A stretch of DNA of 64,000 nt from positions 5,678,501 through 5,742,500 of the forward strand of contig NZ_CP020555.1 of the NCBI RefSeq assembly GCF_002080455.1, given 5' to 3'. The stretch is from Streptomyces sp. Sge12 (GTDB lineage Bacteria; Actinomycetota; Actinomycetes; Streptomycetales; Streptomycetaceae). The translations under genes and the position numbers were made by a program. The notes under the pieces are model-generated. The model did not search any database and was not told where the DNA came from. It saw only the letters and a list, made by a program, of their open reading frames with translations. This document shows, one piece after another, positions 30,127 through 39,560 of the stretch (position 1 is its first letter; every line of letters begins with the position of its first letter).

Positions 30127-31833
30127 GTGACAACGATCACCCCGAAACCCGGGAACCGGACGACCGGCGAAGCCGAGGCCGGGCCCTCACTTCGCGGGCG
30201 GCCCGCCGCGCCCGGTACGCTCACCGCCGTGCCCCACGCTGATCAGCCCAGAACCGCCCAGAAAGCCCCGGCAACGCCGCCGGGAGCGCCCCGGCCCGCG
30301 TCCGCCAGCCCGAGCCCGCTGGGCGAGCTGGCCACCCTGCTGGGCGTCCCCGCGCCCGGCGCGGCGCAGATCACCGGCATCACGCACGACTCCCGTGCGG
30401 TGCGCCCCGGTGACCTGTACGCGGCCCTGCCGGGAGCCAGGACGCACGGCGCCGACTTCGCCGCCCAGGCCGCCGGCCTCGGCGCCGCCGCCGTGCTGAC
30501 CGACCCCGCCGGAGCGGAACGCGCCGCGGCGACCGGCCTGCCGGTCCTGACCGTGGACGACCCGCGCGGCCGGGTGGGAGAACTCGCCGCCGCGATCTAC
30601 GGGCGCCCCGGTGAGGACCTCCTCCAGATCGGCATCACCGGAACCTCCGGCAAGACCACCACGGCGTACCTCGTCGAGGGCGGTCTGCGCGCGGCGGGCC
30701 GCAGCACCGGACTGGTCGGCACCGTCGAGATGCGCATCGGCGACGAGCGCATCAAGTCCGAGCGGACCACCCCCGAGGCCACCGACCTCCAGGCCCTCTT
30801 CGCGGTCATGCGCGAACGCGGCGTCGAGGCCGTGGCCATGGAGGTCTCCAGCCACGCACTGGTGCTCGGCCGGGTCGACGGCTGCGTCTTCGACGTCGCC
30901 GTCTTCAACAACCTCAGCCCGGAGCACATGGAGTTCCACTCCGACATGGAGGACTACTTCCAGGCCAAGGCGGGGCTCTTCACGGCCCGCCGGGCCCGCC
31001 TGGGCGTGGTCAACCTCGACGACGAGTACGGCCGCCGCCTGGCCAAGGAGGCGACCGTCCCGGTCGTCACCTTCTCCGCCGCGGGCGACCCGGCCGCCGA
31101 CTGGCGTGCCGAGGACGTGGTGTTCGGACCCGCGAGCTCCACCCTGACCCTGCTGGGCCCCGAAGGACAGCGCGTACGGGCCACCGCGCCGCTGCCCGGC
31201 CCGTTCAACGTCGCCAACACCGTCGCCGCGATCGTCACGCTCGCCGCCGCCGGCCTCGACCCGCAGACCGCCGCCGACGGCGTCGCCGCGGTCCCCGGGG
31301 TCCCCGGCCGGCTGGAGCGGGTGGACGCGGGACAGCCCTACCTCGCCGTCGTCGACTACGCGCACAAGACGGACGCCGTGGAATCGGTGCTGCGCGCACT
31401 GCGCGAGGTCACCGAGGGCCAGCTGCACATCGTGCTCGGCTGCGGCGGCGACCGCGACACCACCAAGCGCGGCCCGATGGGCGCCGCCGCCGCCCGGTTC
31501 GCCGACGTGGCCGTCCTGACCTCCGACAACCCGCGCTCCGAGGACCCGCTCGCGATCCTCGCCGCGATGTTCGAGGGCGCCGTCTCCGTACCGCCCGCCG
31601 AGCGGGGCACCGTCCTGGTCGACGCCGACCGGGCCGCGGCCATCGCCGCCGCCGTCGCCCGCGCCCGGCCCGGTGACACCGTGCTGGTGGCCGGCAAGGG
31701 CCACGAGCAGGGCCAGGACACCGCCGGTGTCGTACGCCCCTTCGACGACCGCACGGTGCTCCGTGCCGCGATCGAGCACCAGGCCGTGCTCGATCGGAAG
31801 ATTCAGGTCCGACAGGCCGAGGTGAACCAGTGA
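30127..31833 (+). CDS. murE: UDP-MurNAc-tripeptide synthetase MurE
   Basis: The 568-aa Mur ligase adds diaminopimelate to UDP-MurNAc-Ala-Glu. It has HDSRAVRPGDLYAAL, the P-loop TGTSGKTTT (171-179), EVSSHAL and the DNPR motif that selects DAP. Streptomyces walls contain LL-DAP, so that isomer is the expected substrate. The first 60 or so residues are a non-conserved Pro/Ala-rich extension. The GTG at 30127 is taken, and a GTG near 30229 is an alternative. It overlaps murF by 4 nt. Confidence 0.95.
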   Translation: MTTITPKPGNRTTGEAEAGPSLRGRPAAPGTLTAVPHADQPRTAQKAPATPPGAPRPASASPSPLGELATLLGVPAPGAAQITGITHDSRAVRPGDLYAALPGARTHGADFAAQAAGLGAAAVLTDPAGAERAAATGLPVLTVDDPRGRVGELAAAIYGRPGEDLLQIGITGTSGKTTTAYLVEGGLRAAGRSTGLVGTVEMRIGDERIKSERTTPEATDLQALFAVMRERGVEAVAMEVSSHALVLGRVDGCVFDVAVFNNLSPEHMEFHSDMEDYFQAKAGLFTARRARLGVVNLDDEYGRRLAKEATVPVVTFSAAGDPAADWRAEDVVFGPASSTLTLLGPEGQRVRATAPLPGPFNVANTVAAIVTLAAAGLDPQTAADGVAAVPGVPGRLERVDAGQPYLAVVDYAHKTDAVESVLRALREVTEGQLHIVLGCGGDRDTTKRGPMGAAAARFADVAVLTSDNPRSEDPLAILAAMFEGAVSVPPAERGTVLVDADRAAAIAAAVARARPGDTVLVAGKGHEQGQDTAGVVRPFDDRTVLRAAIEHQAVLDRKIQVRQAEVNQ

Positions 31834-33260
31834 TCGCCCTTTCCCTCGCCGAGATCGCCGACATCACCGGCGGGCGGCCCCACGACATACCGGATCCGTC
31901 CGTCCAGGTCACCGGCCCCGTGGTCTACGACTCCCGCGAGGTCGGGCCCGGCAGCCTGTTCGCCGCCTTCGTCGGCGAGCGGGTCGACGGCCACGACTAC
32001 GCCGAACGCGCCGTGTCCGCGGGCGCCGTGGCCGTCCTCGCGACCCGGCCCGTCGGCGCACCGGCCATCGTCGTCCCCGATGTGGTGGCCGCCCTCGGAG
32101 CGCTCGCCCGGGCCGTGGTCACCCGCCTGGGCACCGACGTCGTGGCCCTCACCGGGTCCGCCGGCAAGACCTCCACCAAGGACCTCATCGCGCAGGTGCT
32201 CCAGCACCACGCGCCGACCGTGTGGACCCCCGGGAACCTCAACAACGAGATCGGCCTGCCGATCACGACGCTGCGCGTCACCGAGGACACCCAGCACCTC
32301 GTCCTGGAGATGGGCGCCCGCGGCATCGGCCACATCCGCTACCTCACCGGACTGACGCCCCCGCGGATCGGTCTGGTCCTCAACGTCGGCACCGCCCACA
32401 TCGGCGAGTTCGGCGGCCGAGAGCAGATCGCACAGGCCAAGGGGGAGCTGGTCGAGGCGCTGCCGGCCGAGGCGGAGGGCGGCGTCGCCGTCCTCAACGC
32501 CGATGACCTGCTGGTTCGTGAGATGGCCGCCCGCACGAAGGCCCGTACGGTCCTGTTCGGCGAGGCCGAGGACGCCGAAATCCGGGCCACCGAAGTCCGG
32601 ATGACGGACACCGGACAGCCTTCCTTCACACTGCACACACCGACCGGGTGCAGTGACGTGACCTTGCGGCTGTACGGTGAGCACCACGTGTCGAACGCGC
32701 TCGCCGCGGCCGCCGTCGCCCATGTCCTGGGCATGTCCGCACAGGAGATCGCCATGGCGCTCTCCGGGGCGGGCACGCTGTCCCGGTGGCGGATGGAGGT
32801 CACCGAACGGGCGGACGGTGTGACGATCGTCAACGACGCCTACAACGCGAACCCCGAGTCCATGCGGGCCGCACTGCGCGCGCTCGCCGCGATGGGCGGT
32901 GCCGGCAGGGCGAACGGGGGACGCACGTGGGCGGTGCTCGGCCCGATGGCCGAGCTCGGAGACGACGCGCTCGCCGAGCACGACGCGGTCGGACGACTTG
33001 TCGTCCGGCTCAACGTGAGCAAGCTCGTCGCAGTCGGGGGCAGGGAAGCCTCCTGGCTGCAACTGGGCGCATATAACGAGGGTTCGTGGGGTGAGGAGTC
33101 GGTGCTCGTGTCCGACGCGCAGGCGGCGGTCGACCTGTTGCGCAGTGAACTGCGCCCGGGTGACGTCGTGCTGGTGAAGGCTTCCAGGTCGGCCGGACTG
33201 GAGCGGGTGGCCCAGGCGCTGCTCGACAGCACTGTCGAGGGCGAGGTCGCCGACCGATGA
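31830..33260 (+). CDS. murF: UDP-MurNAc-tripeptide-D-Ala-D-Ala ligase MurF
   Basis: The 476-aa Mur ligase attaches D-Ala-D-Ala to complete the pentapeptide. It shows YDSREVGPGSLFAAF, the P-loop LTGSAGKTSTKD, PGNLNNEIGLP (typical of MurF), NVGTAHIGEFGG and NDAYNANPESM. The GTG overlaps the murE stop and the stop overlaps the mraY ATG, both by 4 nt. Confidence 0.96.
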   Translation: MIALSLAEIADITGGRPHDIPDPSVQVTGPVVYDSREVGPGSLFAAFVGERVDGHDYAERAVSAGAVAVLATRPVGAPAIVVPDVVAALGALARAVVTRLGTDVVALTGSAGKTSTKDLIAQVLQHHAPTVWTPGNLNNEIGLPITTLRVTEDTQHLVLEMGARGIGHIRYLTGLTPPRIGLVLNVGTAHIGEFGGREQIAQAKGELVEALPAEAEGGVAVLNADDLLVREMAARTKARTVLFGEAEDAEIRATEVRMTDTGQPSFTLHTPTGCSDVTLRLYGEHHVSNALAAAAVAHVLGMSAQEIAMALSGAGTLSRWRMEVTERADGVTIVNDAYNANPESMRAALRALAAMGGAGRANGGRTWAVLGPMAELGDDALAEHDAVGRLVVRLNVSKLVAVGGREASWLQLGAYNEGSWGEESVLVSDAQAAVDLLRSELRPGDVVLVKASRSAGLERVAQALLDSTVEGEVADR

Positions 33261-34327
33261 GGCAGATCCTGTTCGCCGGTGTCATCGGCATGTTCCTCAC
33301 CGTTGTCGGTACCCCGTTGCTGATCAAGCTTCTGGCCCGCAAGGGCTACGGCCAGTTCATCCGCGACGACGGCCCCCGCGGCCACGCCGGGAAGAAGGGC
33401 ACGCCCACCATGGGCGGTATCTCCTTCATCCTGGCCACGCTCATCGCGTACGCCCTGACGAAGGTCCTCACCGGCAGCGAGCCGAGCTTCTCGGGCCTGC
33501 TCGTCCTGTTCCTGATGGCGGGCATGGGCCTCGTCGGGTACCTGGACGACTACATCAAGATCGTCAAGCGGCGCTCGCTGGGTCTGCGGGCCAAGGCGAA
33601 GATGTCCGGCCAGCTGATCGTCGGCATCGCCTTCGCGGTGCTGGCCCTCCAGTTCAAGGACTCGCGCGGGCTGACCCCGGCCTCCACCAGGCTGTCGTTC
33701 GTCACGGACTTCGGCTGGTCGATCGGCCCGGTGCTGTTCGTGGTCTGGGCGCTGTTCATGATCCTGGCGATGTCCAACGGCGTGAACCTCACCGACGGTC
33801 TGGACGGTCTCGCGACCGGCGCCGCCGTGATGGTCTTCGGCGCCTACACCTTCATCGGCGTCTGGCAGTTCCAGGAGTCGTGCGCCATGGCGGCCGACCT
33901 GACGAACCCGAACGCCTGCTTCGAGGTACGCGATCCGCTCGACCTCGCCGTCGTCGCCTCCGCCCTCATGGGCGCCTGCTTCGGCTTCCTGTGGTGGAAC
34001 ACCTCGCCCGCCAAGATCTTCATGGGTGACACCGGCTCGCTCGCCCTCGGCGGCGCGCTCGCGGGCCTCGCCATCTGCTCCCGCACGGAGTTCCTGATGG
34101 CGCTCCTCGGCGGCCTCTTCGTGCTCATCACGATGTCGGTCGTCATCCAGGTCGGTTCCTTCAAGATGACCGGCAAGCGCGTCTTCCGGATGGCGCCGCT
34201 CCAGCACCACTTCGAACTCAAGGGCTGGTCCGAGGTCCTCGTCGTGGTCCGCTTCTGGATCATCCAGGGCATGTGCGTGATCGTGGGTCTCGGTCTCTTC
34301 TACGCGGGATGGGCAGCCGACAAGTGA
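33257..34327 (+). CDS. mraY: Phospho-MurNAc-pentapeptide transferase MraY
   Basis: The 356-aa polytopic protein (about ten helices) makes lipid I from UDP-MurNAc-pentapeptide and undecaprenyl phosphate. Motifs are DDGPRGHAGKKGTPTMGG, the Asp pair in YLDDYIK, NLTDGLDGLATG, FMGDTGSLALGG and APLQHHFELKGW. It is the target of several nucleoside antibiotics made by Streptomyces. Starts and stops overlap its neighbours. Confidence 0.97.
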   Translation: MRQILFAGVIGMFLTVVGTPLLIKLLARKGYGQFIRDDGPRGHAGKKGTPTMGGISFILATLIAYALTKVLTGSEPSFSGLLVLFLMAGMGLVGYLDDYIKIVKRRSLGLRAKAKMSGQLIVGIAFAVLALQFKDSRGLTPASTRLSFVTDFGWSIGPVLFVVWALFMILAMSNGVNLTDGLDGLATGAAVMVFGAYTFIGVWQFQESCAMAADLTNPNACFEVRDPLDLAVVASALMGACFGFLWWNTSPAKIFMGDTGSLALGGALAGLAICSRTEFLMALLGGLFVLITMSVVIQVGSFKMTGKRVFRMAPLQHHFELKGWSEVLVVVRFWIIQGMCVIVGLGLFYAGWAADK

Positions 34328-35826
34328 CGTCCTGGCAGGACAAGAACATCACCGTCGCCGGTCTCGGCGTGAGCGGCATCAGTGCCGCCCGCGCCCTGGC
34401 CGGCCTCGGCGCAGTGGTGACCGTCGTCGACAACGGCGACGGTGACGCGCACCGCGCCCGGGCCGCCGAACTCGCGGCGGAGGGCATCACCGTCCGCCTC
34501 GGCCGCCTGGAGGACGGCGGCCACGCGGGCGAGGTCCTGCCCGAGGGCACCGAACTGGTCGTCACCTCGCCCGGCTGGAAGCCCGACAGCCCGCTGTTCG
34601 CGGCCGCTGCCGCGGCGGGTGTGGACGTGGTCGGGGACGTCGAGATCGCCTGGCTGCTGCGCGAGGTGGGCCAGGAGCGGCGCGCCGCGCGGTCCGGCGG
34701 CACGGACGCCGCAGCGCCCCGCAAGGAACCGGCGCCCTGGCTCGCGATCACCGGCACCAACGGCAAGACCACCACCACGCAGATGCTGGCGTCGATCCTG
34801 AAGGCCGCGGGCCTGCGCACCGCGGCCGTCGGCAACATCGGCACCCCGATCATCGACGTGGTGCTCGGCGAGCAGGAGTACGACGTGCTCGCCGTCGAAC
34901 TCTCCAGCTACCAGCTGCACTGGGCGCCCTCGCTGCGCGTCCACTCGGCGGCCGTGCTCAACCTGGCCCCGGACCACCTCGACTGGCACGGCTCCATGGA
35001 GGCGTACGCGGCCGACAAGGGCCGGATCTACGAGGGCAACACGGTGGCCTGCGTCTACAACGTGGCCGACGGTGCCACCGAGGACCTGGTCGTCGAGGCG
35101 GACGTCGAGGAGGGCTGCCGGGCGATCGGTTTCACCCTCGGCGCCCCCGGCCCCTCCATGCTCGGCATCGTCGACGGCATCCTCGTCGACCGGGCCTTCG
35201 TCGAGAACCGGCAGAAGAACGCCCAGGAGCTCGCCGAGGTCAAGGACGTCAACCCGCCGGCCCCGCACAACATCGCCAACGCGCTCGCCGCGGCGGCCCT
35301 GGCCCGCGCCTTCGGCGTGGAGCCCCGCGCGGTCCGCGACGGACTGCGCGACTTCCGTCCCGACGCCCACCGCGTCAGTTACGTGGACGAGGTCGCCTCG
35401 GTGACCTACATCGACGACTCCAAGGCCACCAACACGCACGCGGCCGAGGCCTCGCTCGCGGCCTTCGAGCCGGTCGTCTGGATCGCGGGGGGCCTCGCCA
35501 AGGGCGCGACCTTCGACGAGCTCGTGCAGAAGTCCGCGAAGCGGTTGCGCGGCGCGGTGCTGATCGGCGCCGACCGGGCGCTCATCGCGGAGGCGCTGGC
35601 GCGACACGCCCCCGAGGTCCCGGTCGTCGACCTCGACCGGACCGACACTGGGGCGATGCTCGCAGCGGTCCGGGAAGCCGCCGCGCTCGCCGAGCCCGGC
35701 GACACGGTCCTGCTGGCACCTGCCTGTGCCTCGATGGACATGTTCGCGAACTACAACAAGCGTGGGGACGCATTCGCCGACGCGGTGCGCGAACTGGCCG
35801 CCGAGAACGCTGCGGACACGGCCTAG
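34309..35826 (+). CDS. murD: UDP-MurNAc-L-alanine-D-glutamate ligase MurD
   Basis: The 505-aa Mur ligase adds D-Glu. It has an N-terminal Rossmann motif (VTVAGLGVSGISAAR), the P-loop ITGTNGKTTTT, ELSSYQLHW, DHLDWHGS, HR-x-SYVDE and YIDDSKATN. Two starts are plausible. One is the ATG at 34309. The other is the GTG at 34324, which overlaps the mraY stop in the GTGA pattern used elsewhere in this operon. I list the longer form. Confidence 0.95.
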   Translation: MGSRQVTSWQDKNITVAGLGVSGISAARALAGLGAVVTVVDNGDGDAHRARAAELAAEGITVRLGRLEDGGHAGEVLPEGTELVVTSPGWKPDSPLFAAAAAAGVDVVGDVEIAWLLREVGQERRAARSGGTDAAAPRKEPAPWLAITGTNGKTTTTQMLASILKAAGLRTAAVGNIGTPIIDVVLGEQEYDVLAVELSSYQLHWAPSLRVHSAAVLNLAPDHLDWHGSMEAYAADKGRIYEGNTVACVYNVADGATEDLVVEADVEEGCRAIGFTLGAPGPSMLGIVDGILVDRAFVENRQKNAQELAEVKDVNPPAPHNIANALAAAALARAFGVEPRAVRDGLRDFRPDAHRVSYVDEVASVTYIDDSKATNTHAAEASLAAFEPVVWIAGGLAKGATFDELVQKSAKRLRGAVLIGADRALIAEALARHAPEVPVVDLDRTDTGAMLAAVREAAALAEPGDTVLLAPACASMDMFANYNKRGDAFADAVRELAAENAADTA

Positions 35827-35896
35827 GCCGGGGGCTCCGGGACAGGTTCCCTCCGGCCGGCTGCTCGCCTCGTACGAGTGGAGGGGAAGATCACAG

Positions 35897-37258
35897 ATGC
35901 CGGCCAAGCAGATGCTGCCGGGGCGGCGGCCGTCCGCCGTGAAGGCGCAGGGCCGCAAACGCCCGGCGGTGAGTTCGAAGCGGCCCGCCGGGCGCGGCCC
36001 GCTGGCCGGGCTGCGGCGTACGCAGCGGCAGTTGCAGAAGGCCTGGGACCGCCCGCTCACGGCCTATTACCTGATTTTCGGCAGCTCGCTGCTCATCACC
36101 GTGCTCGGTCTGGTGATGGTGTACTCGGCGTCGATGATCAAGGCCCTCCAGCTCGGCCTCGGCGACGCGTACTTCTTCAAGAAGCAGTTCCTGGCCGCCC
36201 TCATCGGCGGCGTGCTCCTGCTGGTCGCCTCCCGGATGCCGGTCAAACTGCACCGCGCGCTCTCGTACCCGGTGCTCGCGGGCACGCTCTTCCTGATGGT
36301 CCTGGTCCAGGTCCCCGGGATAGGCGTCTCGATCAACGGCAACCAGAATTGGATCTCCCTTGGCGGTCCGTTCATGCTGCAGCCCAGTGAGTTCGGCAAA
36401 CTGGCACTGATCCTGTGGGGCGCCGACCTGCTGGCGCGCAAGGGCGACAAGGGGCTGCTGAGCCAGTGGAAGCACCTGCTGGTGCCGCTGGTCCCCGTGG
36501 CCTTCCTGCTGCTCGGGCTGATCATGCTGGGCGGGGACATGGGCACCGCGATGATCCTCGGCGCCATCCTCTTCGGCCTGCTCTGGCTGGCCGGGGCCCC
36601 GACCCGGATGTTCGTCGGTGTGCTCGCCTTCGCGGGTGCGATCGTCGCACTGCTCATCAAGACGAGCCCGCACCGGATGGACCGGCTGGAGTGCCTCGGC
36701 GCGACAGAACCGGGCAAGAACGACCTTTGCTGGCAGGCCGTTCACGGGATCTACGCCCTCGCATCGGGCGGCTGGTTCGGTTCCGGCCTGGGTGCAAGTG
36801 TGGAAAAATGGGGGCAACTACCCGAAGCCCACACCGACTTCATCTTCGCCATCACCGGGGAGGAACTGGGTCTGGCGGGGACGCTGTCGGTGCTCGCCCT
36901 GTTCGCGGCTCTAGGCTATGCGGGTATCCGCGTGGCCGGACGCACGGAGGATTCCTTCGTACGGTTTGCCGCGGGAGGCGTGACCACCTGGATCACGGCC
37001 CAGGCCGTGATCAATATCGGTGCGGTGCTCGGCCTGCTGCCGATCGCCGGAGTCCCGCTCCCGCTGTTCTCCTACGGAGGGTCAGCCCTGCTGCCGACCA
37101 TGTTCGCGGTCGGACTGCTCATCGCCTTCGCGCGGGAGGAGCCGGCGGCGCGCGCGGCCCTCGCGATGCGACAGCCGAAGACCGGCTGGCGGCGGACCGG
37201 GGTGAGATGGAAGTCGATGAGACGGCGCGTCAAGAAGCGACCGTCCGGAGAGCGGTGA
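35897..37258 (+). CDS. ftsW: Septal peptidoglycan polymerase FtsW (SEDS family)
   Basis: The 453-aa protein has a basic N-terminal end (1-50), about ten membrane helices and a very basic tail (KSMRRRVKKRPSGER). SEDS motifs include NQNWISLGGPFMLQPSEFGKL, GGDMGTAMI, EAHTDFIFAITGEELG and PLFSYGGSALL. It polymerises lipid II at the septum with FtsI. I chose the ATG at 35897 with GGGGA upstream; the frame further up belongs to the murD end. The gap after murD is 70 nt. Confidence 0.95.
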   Translation: MPAKQMLPGRRPSAVKAQGRKRPAVSSKRPAGRGPLAGLRRTQRQLQKAWDRPLTAYYLIFGSSLLITVLGLVMVYSASMIKALQLGLGDAYFFKKQFLAALIGGVLLLVASRMPVKLHRALSYPVLAGTLFLMVLVQVPGIGVSINGNQNWISLGGPFMLQPSEFGKLALILWGADLLARKGDKGLLSQWKHLLVPLVPVAFLLLGLIMLGGDMGTAMILGAILFGLLWLAGAPTRMFVGVLAFAGAIVALLIKTSPHRMDRLECLGATEPGKNDLCWQAVHGIYALASGGWFGSGLGASVEKWGQLPEAHTDFIFAITGEELGLAGTLSVLALFAALGYAGIRVAGRTEDSFVRFAAGGVTTWITAQAVINIGAVLGLLPIAGVPLPLFSYGGSALLPTMFAVGLLIAFAREEPAARAALAMRQPKTGWRRTGVRWKSMRRRVKKRPSGER

Positions 37259-37264
37259 ATTTCG

Positions 37265-38359
37265 GTGCATGTCGTACTCGCCGGTGGGGGGACCGCCGGC
37301 CACATCGAGCCGGCGCTCGCCCTCGCGGACGCCCTGCGCAGGCAGGACCCTTCAGTGGGCATCACCGCCCTCGGCACGGAGCGCGGACTTGAGACCCGCC
37401 TGGTGCCGGAACGCGGCTACGAGCTGGGTCTGATCCCCGCCGTACCGCTGCCCCGCAAGCCGACCCCGGAGCTGATCACCGTCCCCGGGCGGCTGCGCGG
37501 CACCATCAAGGCCGCGGAGGAGATCCTCCTGCGCACCAAGGCCGACTGCGTCGTCGGCTTCGGCGGCTACGTGGCCCTGCCCGGCTACCTGGCGGCCAAG
37601 CGGCTCGGGGTGCCGATCATCGTCCACGAGGCCAACGCCCGGCCCGGACTGGCCAACAAGATCGGCTCCCGGTACGCGCACGCCGTCGCGGTCTCCACCC
37701 CCGACAGCAAGCTGCGCGGAGCCCGCTACGTGGGCATCCCGCTGCGCCGCTCGATCTCCACCCTCGACCGGGCCGCGGTCCGCCCGGAGGCGCGCGCCGC
37801 CTTCGGCCTGGACCCCAACCTGCCCACGCTGCTGGTCTCCGGCGGCTCGCAGGGCGCGCGCCGCCTCAACGAGACGATCCAGCAGGTCGCGCCGACCCTC
37901 CAGCGCTCCGGGATCCAGATCCTGCACGCCGTCGGGCCGAAGAACGAACTGCCGCGTGTCGACAACATGCCCGGGATGCCGCCGTATGTCCCGGTACCGT
38001 ACGTGGACCGGATGGATCTCGCGTACGCCGCCGCCGACATGATGCTGTGCCGCGCGGGGGCCATGACCGTCGCCGAACTCTCCGCCGTGGGGCTCCCCGC
38101 CGCCTACGTCCCGTTGCCGATCGGCAACGGTGAACAGCGGCTCAACGCCCAGCCGGTGGTCAAGGCCGGCGGCGGCCTGCTCGTGGACGACGCGGAGCTG
38201 ACGCCCGAGTGGGTGCTCAGCCAGGTCCTCCCGGTGCTGTCCGACCCGCACCGCCTCTACGAGATGTCCCGCGCCGCCGGTGAGTTCGGCCGCCGGGACG
38301 CCGACGAGCTCCTGGTCGGCATGGTGTACGAGGCGATCGCGGCCCACAGGTCCCGCTGA
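37265..38359 (+). CDS. murG: Lipid II synthase MurG (GlcNAc transferase)
   Basis: The 364-aa GT28 glycosyltransferase adds GlcNAc to lipid I. N-terminal [55 protein letters not shown] and the GNGEQRLNA sugar-nucleotide site are present. The GTG at 37265 is 6 nt after ftsW. No murC lies between murG and ftsQ, unlike in mycobacteria. Confidence 0.96.
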   Translation: MHVVLAGGGTAGHIEPALALADALRRQDPSVGITALGTERGLETRLVPERGYELGLIPAVPLPRKPTPELITVPGRLRGTIKAAEEILLRTKADCVVGFGGYVALPGYLAAKRLGVPIIVHEANARPGLANKIGSRYAHAVAVSTPDSKLRGARYVGIPLRRSISTLDRAAVRPEARAAFGLDPNLPTLLVSGGSQGARRLNETIQQVAPTLQRSGIQILHAVGPKNELPRVDNMPGMPPYVPVPYVDRMDLAYAAADMMLCRAGAMTVAELSAVGLPAAYVPLPIGNGEQRLNAQPVVKAGGGLLVDDAELTPEWVLSQVLPVLSDPHRLYEMSRAAGEFGRRDADELLVGMVYEAIAAHRSR

Positions 38360-38390
38360 GGCGGGTACCGCAGACGCAGGAGGCACAGGA

Positions 38391-39281
38391 GTGGCCGGAG
38401 GGACGACCGCGCGGCGCGGAACACCGTTTTCTGATCGGTCCGGCCCGTCCGCCCGCAAGGGCGCCGGCGCTCCCCAGCCGCCCGAGCCGCCTAAGCGGCC
38501 CAGGGGCCCCAGGGCCCCGAAGGGCCCGGAGGGGGCCAAGTCCGCGCAGAGGTCCGGCCCGGGAGGCCCCGGCGCACGCCTGCGCCGGGGCTCCGTGCTG
38601 GCCTCCCTGGCCGCCGCGGTGCTCCTCGTGGCGGGCGGCACCTGGGTCCTCTACGGCTCCTCCTGGCTCCGCGTGGAGAAGGTCTCCGCCGCCGGCATGG
38701 ACGTGCTCACCTCCGAGCAAGTGCTCGCCGCCGCCGCCGTTCCCGTCGGCGCGCCCCTGGTGAGCGTCGACACCGACGAGATCGAGAGCCGCGTCCGGGG
38801 CCGGCTGCCCCGCATCGATTCGGTCGATGTGGTGCGGGCCTGGCCGCACGGGATCGGTCTGAAAGTGACGGAACGCAAACCCGTCCTGCTCATCAAAAAG
38901 GACTCCAACTTCGTGGAAGTGGACGCATCGGGTGTGCGATTCGACACGGTTCCGAAAGCACCCGCGGGTGTTCCGGTCCTCGAATTGAACGCCGGTCGAT
39001 CGCCGAGTGCCCGCCGCTTCGACGAGGAACGGCTGCTGCACGAGGCCGTGCTCGTCGCGGGCGCCCTCCCGGCGTCGGTCGCCAAGGAAACCGTGCAGGT
39101 CAAGGTGGGTTCCTATGATTCGGTCGTCCTGGAGCTGACCGGCGGGCGGTCCGTGACGTGGGGGAGCGGCGAACAGAGCGACGCGAAGGGGCGCGCACTG
39201 AACGCTTTGTTGAAAGCCGCGCCCAAGGCCGATCACTTCGACGTGAGCGTCCCCACCGCCCCTGCTGTGTCCGGGAGTTGA
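38391..39281 (+). CDS. ftsQ: Cell division protein FtsQ (DivIB)
   Basis: The 296-aa protein has a Pro/Arg/Gly-rich cytoplasmic end (1-65) and one membrane helix (about 70-88). A POTRA domain follows (LRVEKVSAAGMDVLTSEQVLAAA onwards) and then a FtsQ domain. It links early and late divisome proteins. I chose the GTG at 38391 because AGGAGG (38378-38383) sits 7 nt ahead. The next 279 nt hold the ftsZ promoters. Confidence 0.93.
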   Translation: MAGGTTARRGTPFSDRSGPSARKGAGAPQPPEPPKRPRGPRAPKGPEGAKSAQRSGPGGPGARLRRGSVLASLAAAVLLVAGGTWVLYGSSWLRVEKVSAAGMDVLTSEQVLAAAAVPVGAPLVSVDTDEIESRVRGRLPRIDSVDVVRAWPHGIGLKVTERKPVLLIKKDSNFVEVDASGVRFDTVPKAPAGVPVLELNAGRSPSARRFDEERLLHEAVLVAGALPASVAKETVQVKVGSYDSVVLELTGGRSVTWGSGEQSDAKGRALNALLKAAPKADHFDVSVPTAPAVSGS

Positions 39282-39560
39282 CGTCCGGTCCAACAGCGGC
39301 GCACCCTGGTTGGCCAGCGATACGGGTGATCACATAGGGTGAAAAGAAAAACGGGAGGTTCGGCGTGTTCGTTGAACACGCGCTACTTGTCGACTTAGTG
39401 TCCTGTTCGGAAGAGTCCGAGGAACAGACACACCCCTAACCCTAAACTTCAGGGTGAGGGTTCGGGTCGGCGCGTTCGAACCGTCCCTATTTCGGCATCA
39501 GTCGTCGCAACGCAGGCCCGCGAGGCGGCGACACGTAACTCGAGGCGAGAGGCCTTCGAC
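39282..39560 (+). promoter_or_regulatory. ftsZ promoter region and leader
   Basis: A palindrome, GCGTGTTC (39363-39370) and GAACACGC (39374-39381), overlaps a good -35 TTGAAC (39372-39377). An 18-nt spacer leads to -10 TAGTGT (39396-39401). GTGTC (39398-39402) is the complement of GACAC, the core bound by the sporulation regulator WhiA. A GTGATCAC palindrome at 39326-39333 could be a BldD-like site. In Streptomyces ftsZ has several promoters, one boosted during sporulation; which of these sites acts here is inference. The leader from 39402 to 39560 carries an accct/agggt inverted pair near 39440-39455. Confidence 0.6.

Noticed and set aside
39465-39485. gttcgaac in the ftsZ leader, resembling a tRNA T-loop
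   Set aside because: No acceptor stem, anticodon arm or CCA-like end can be built around it.
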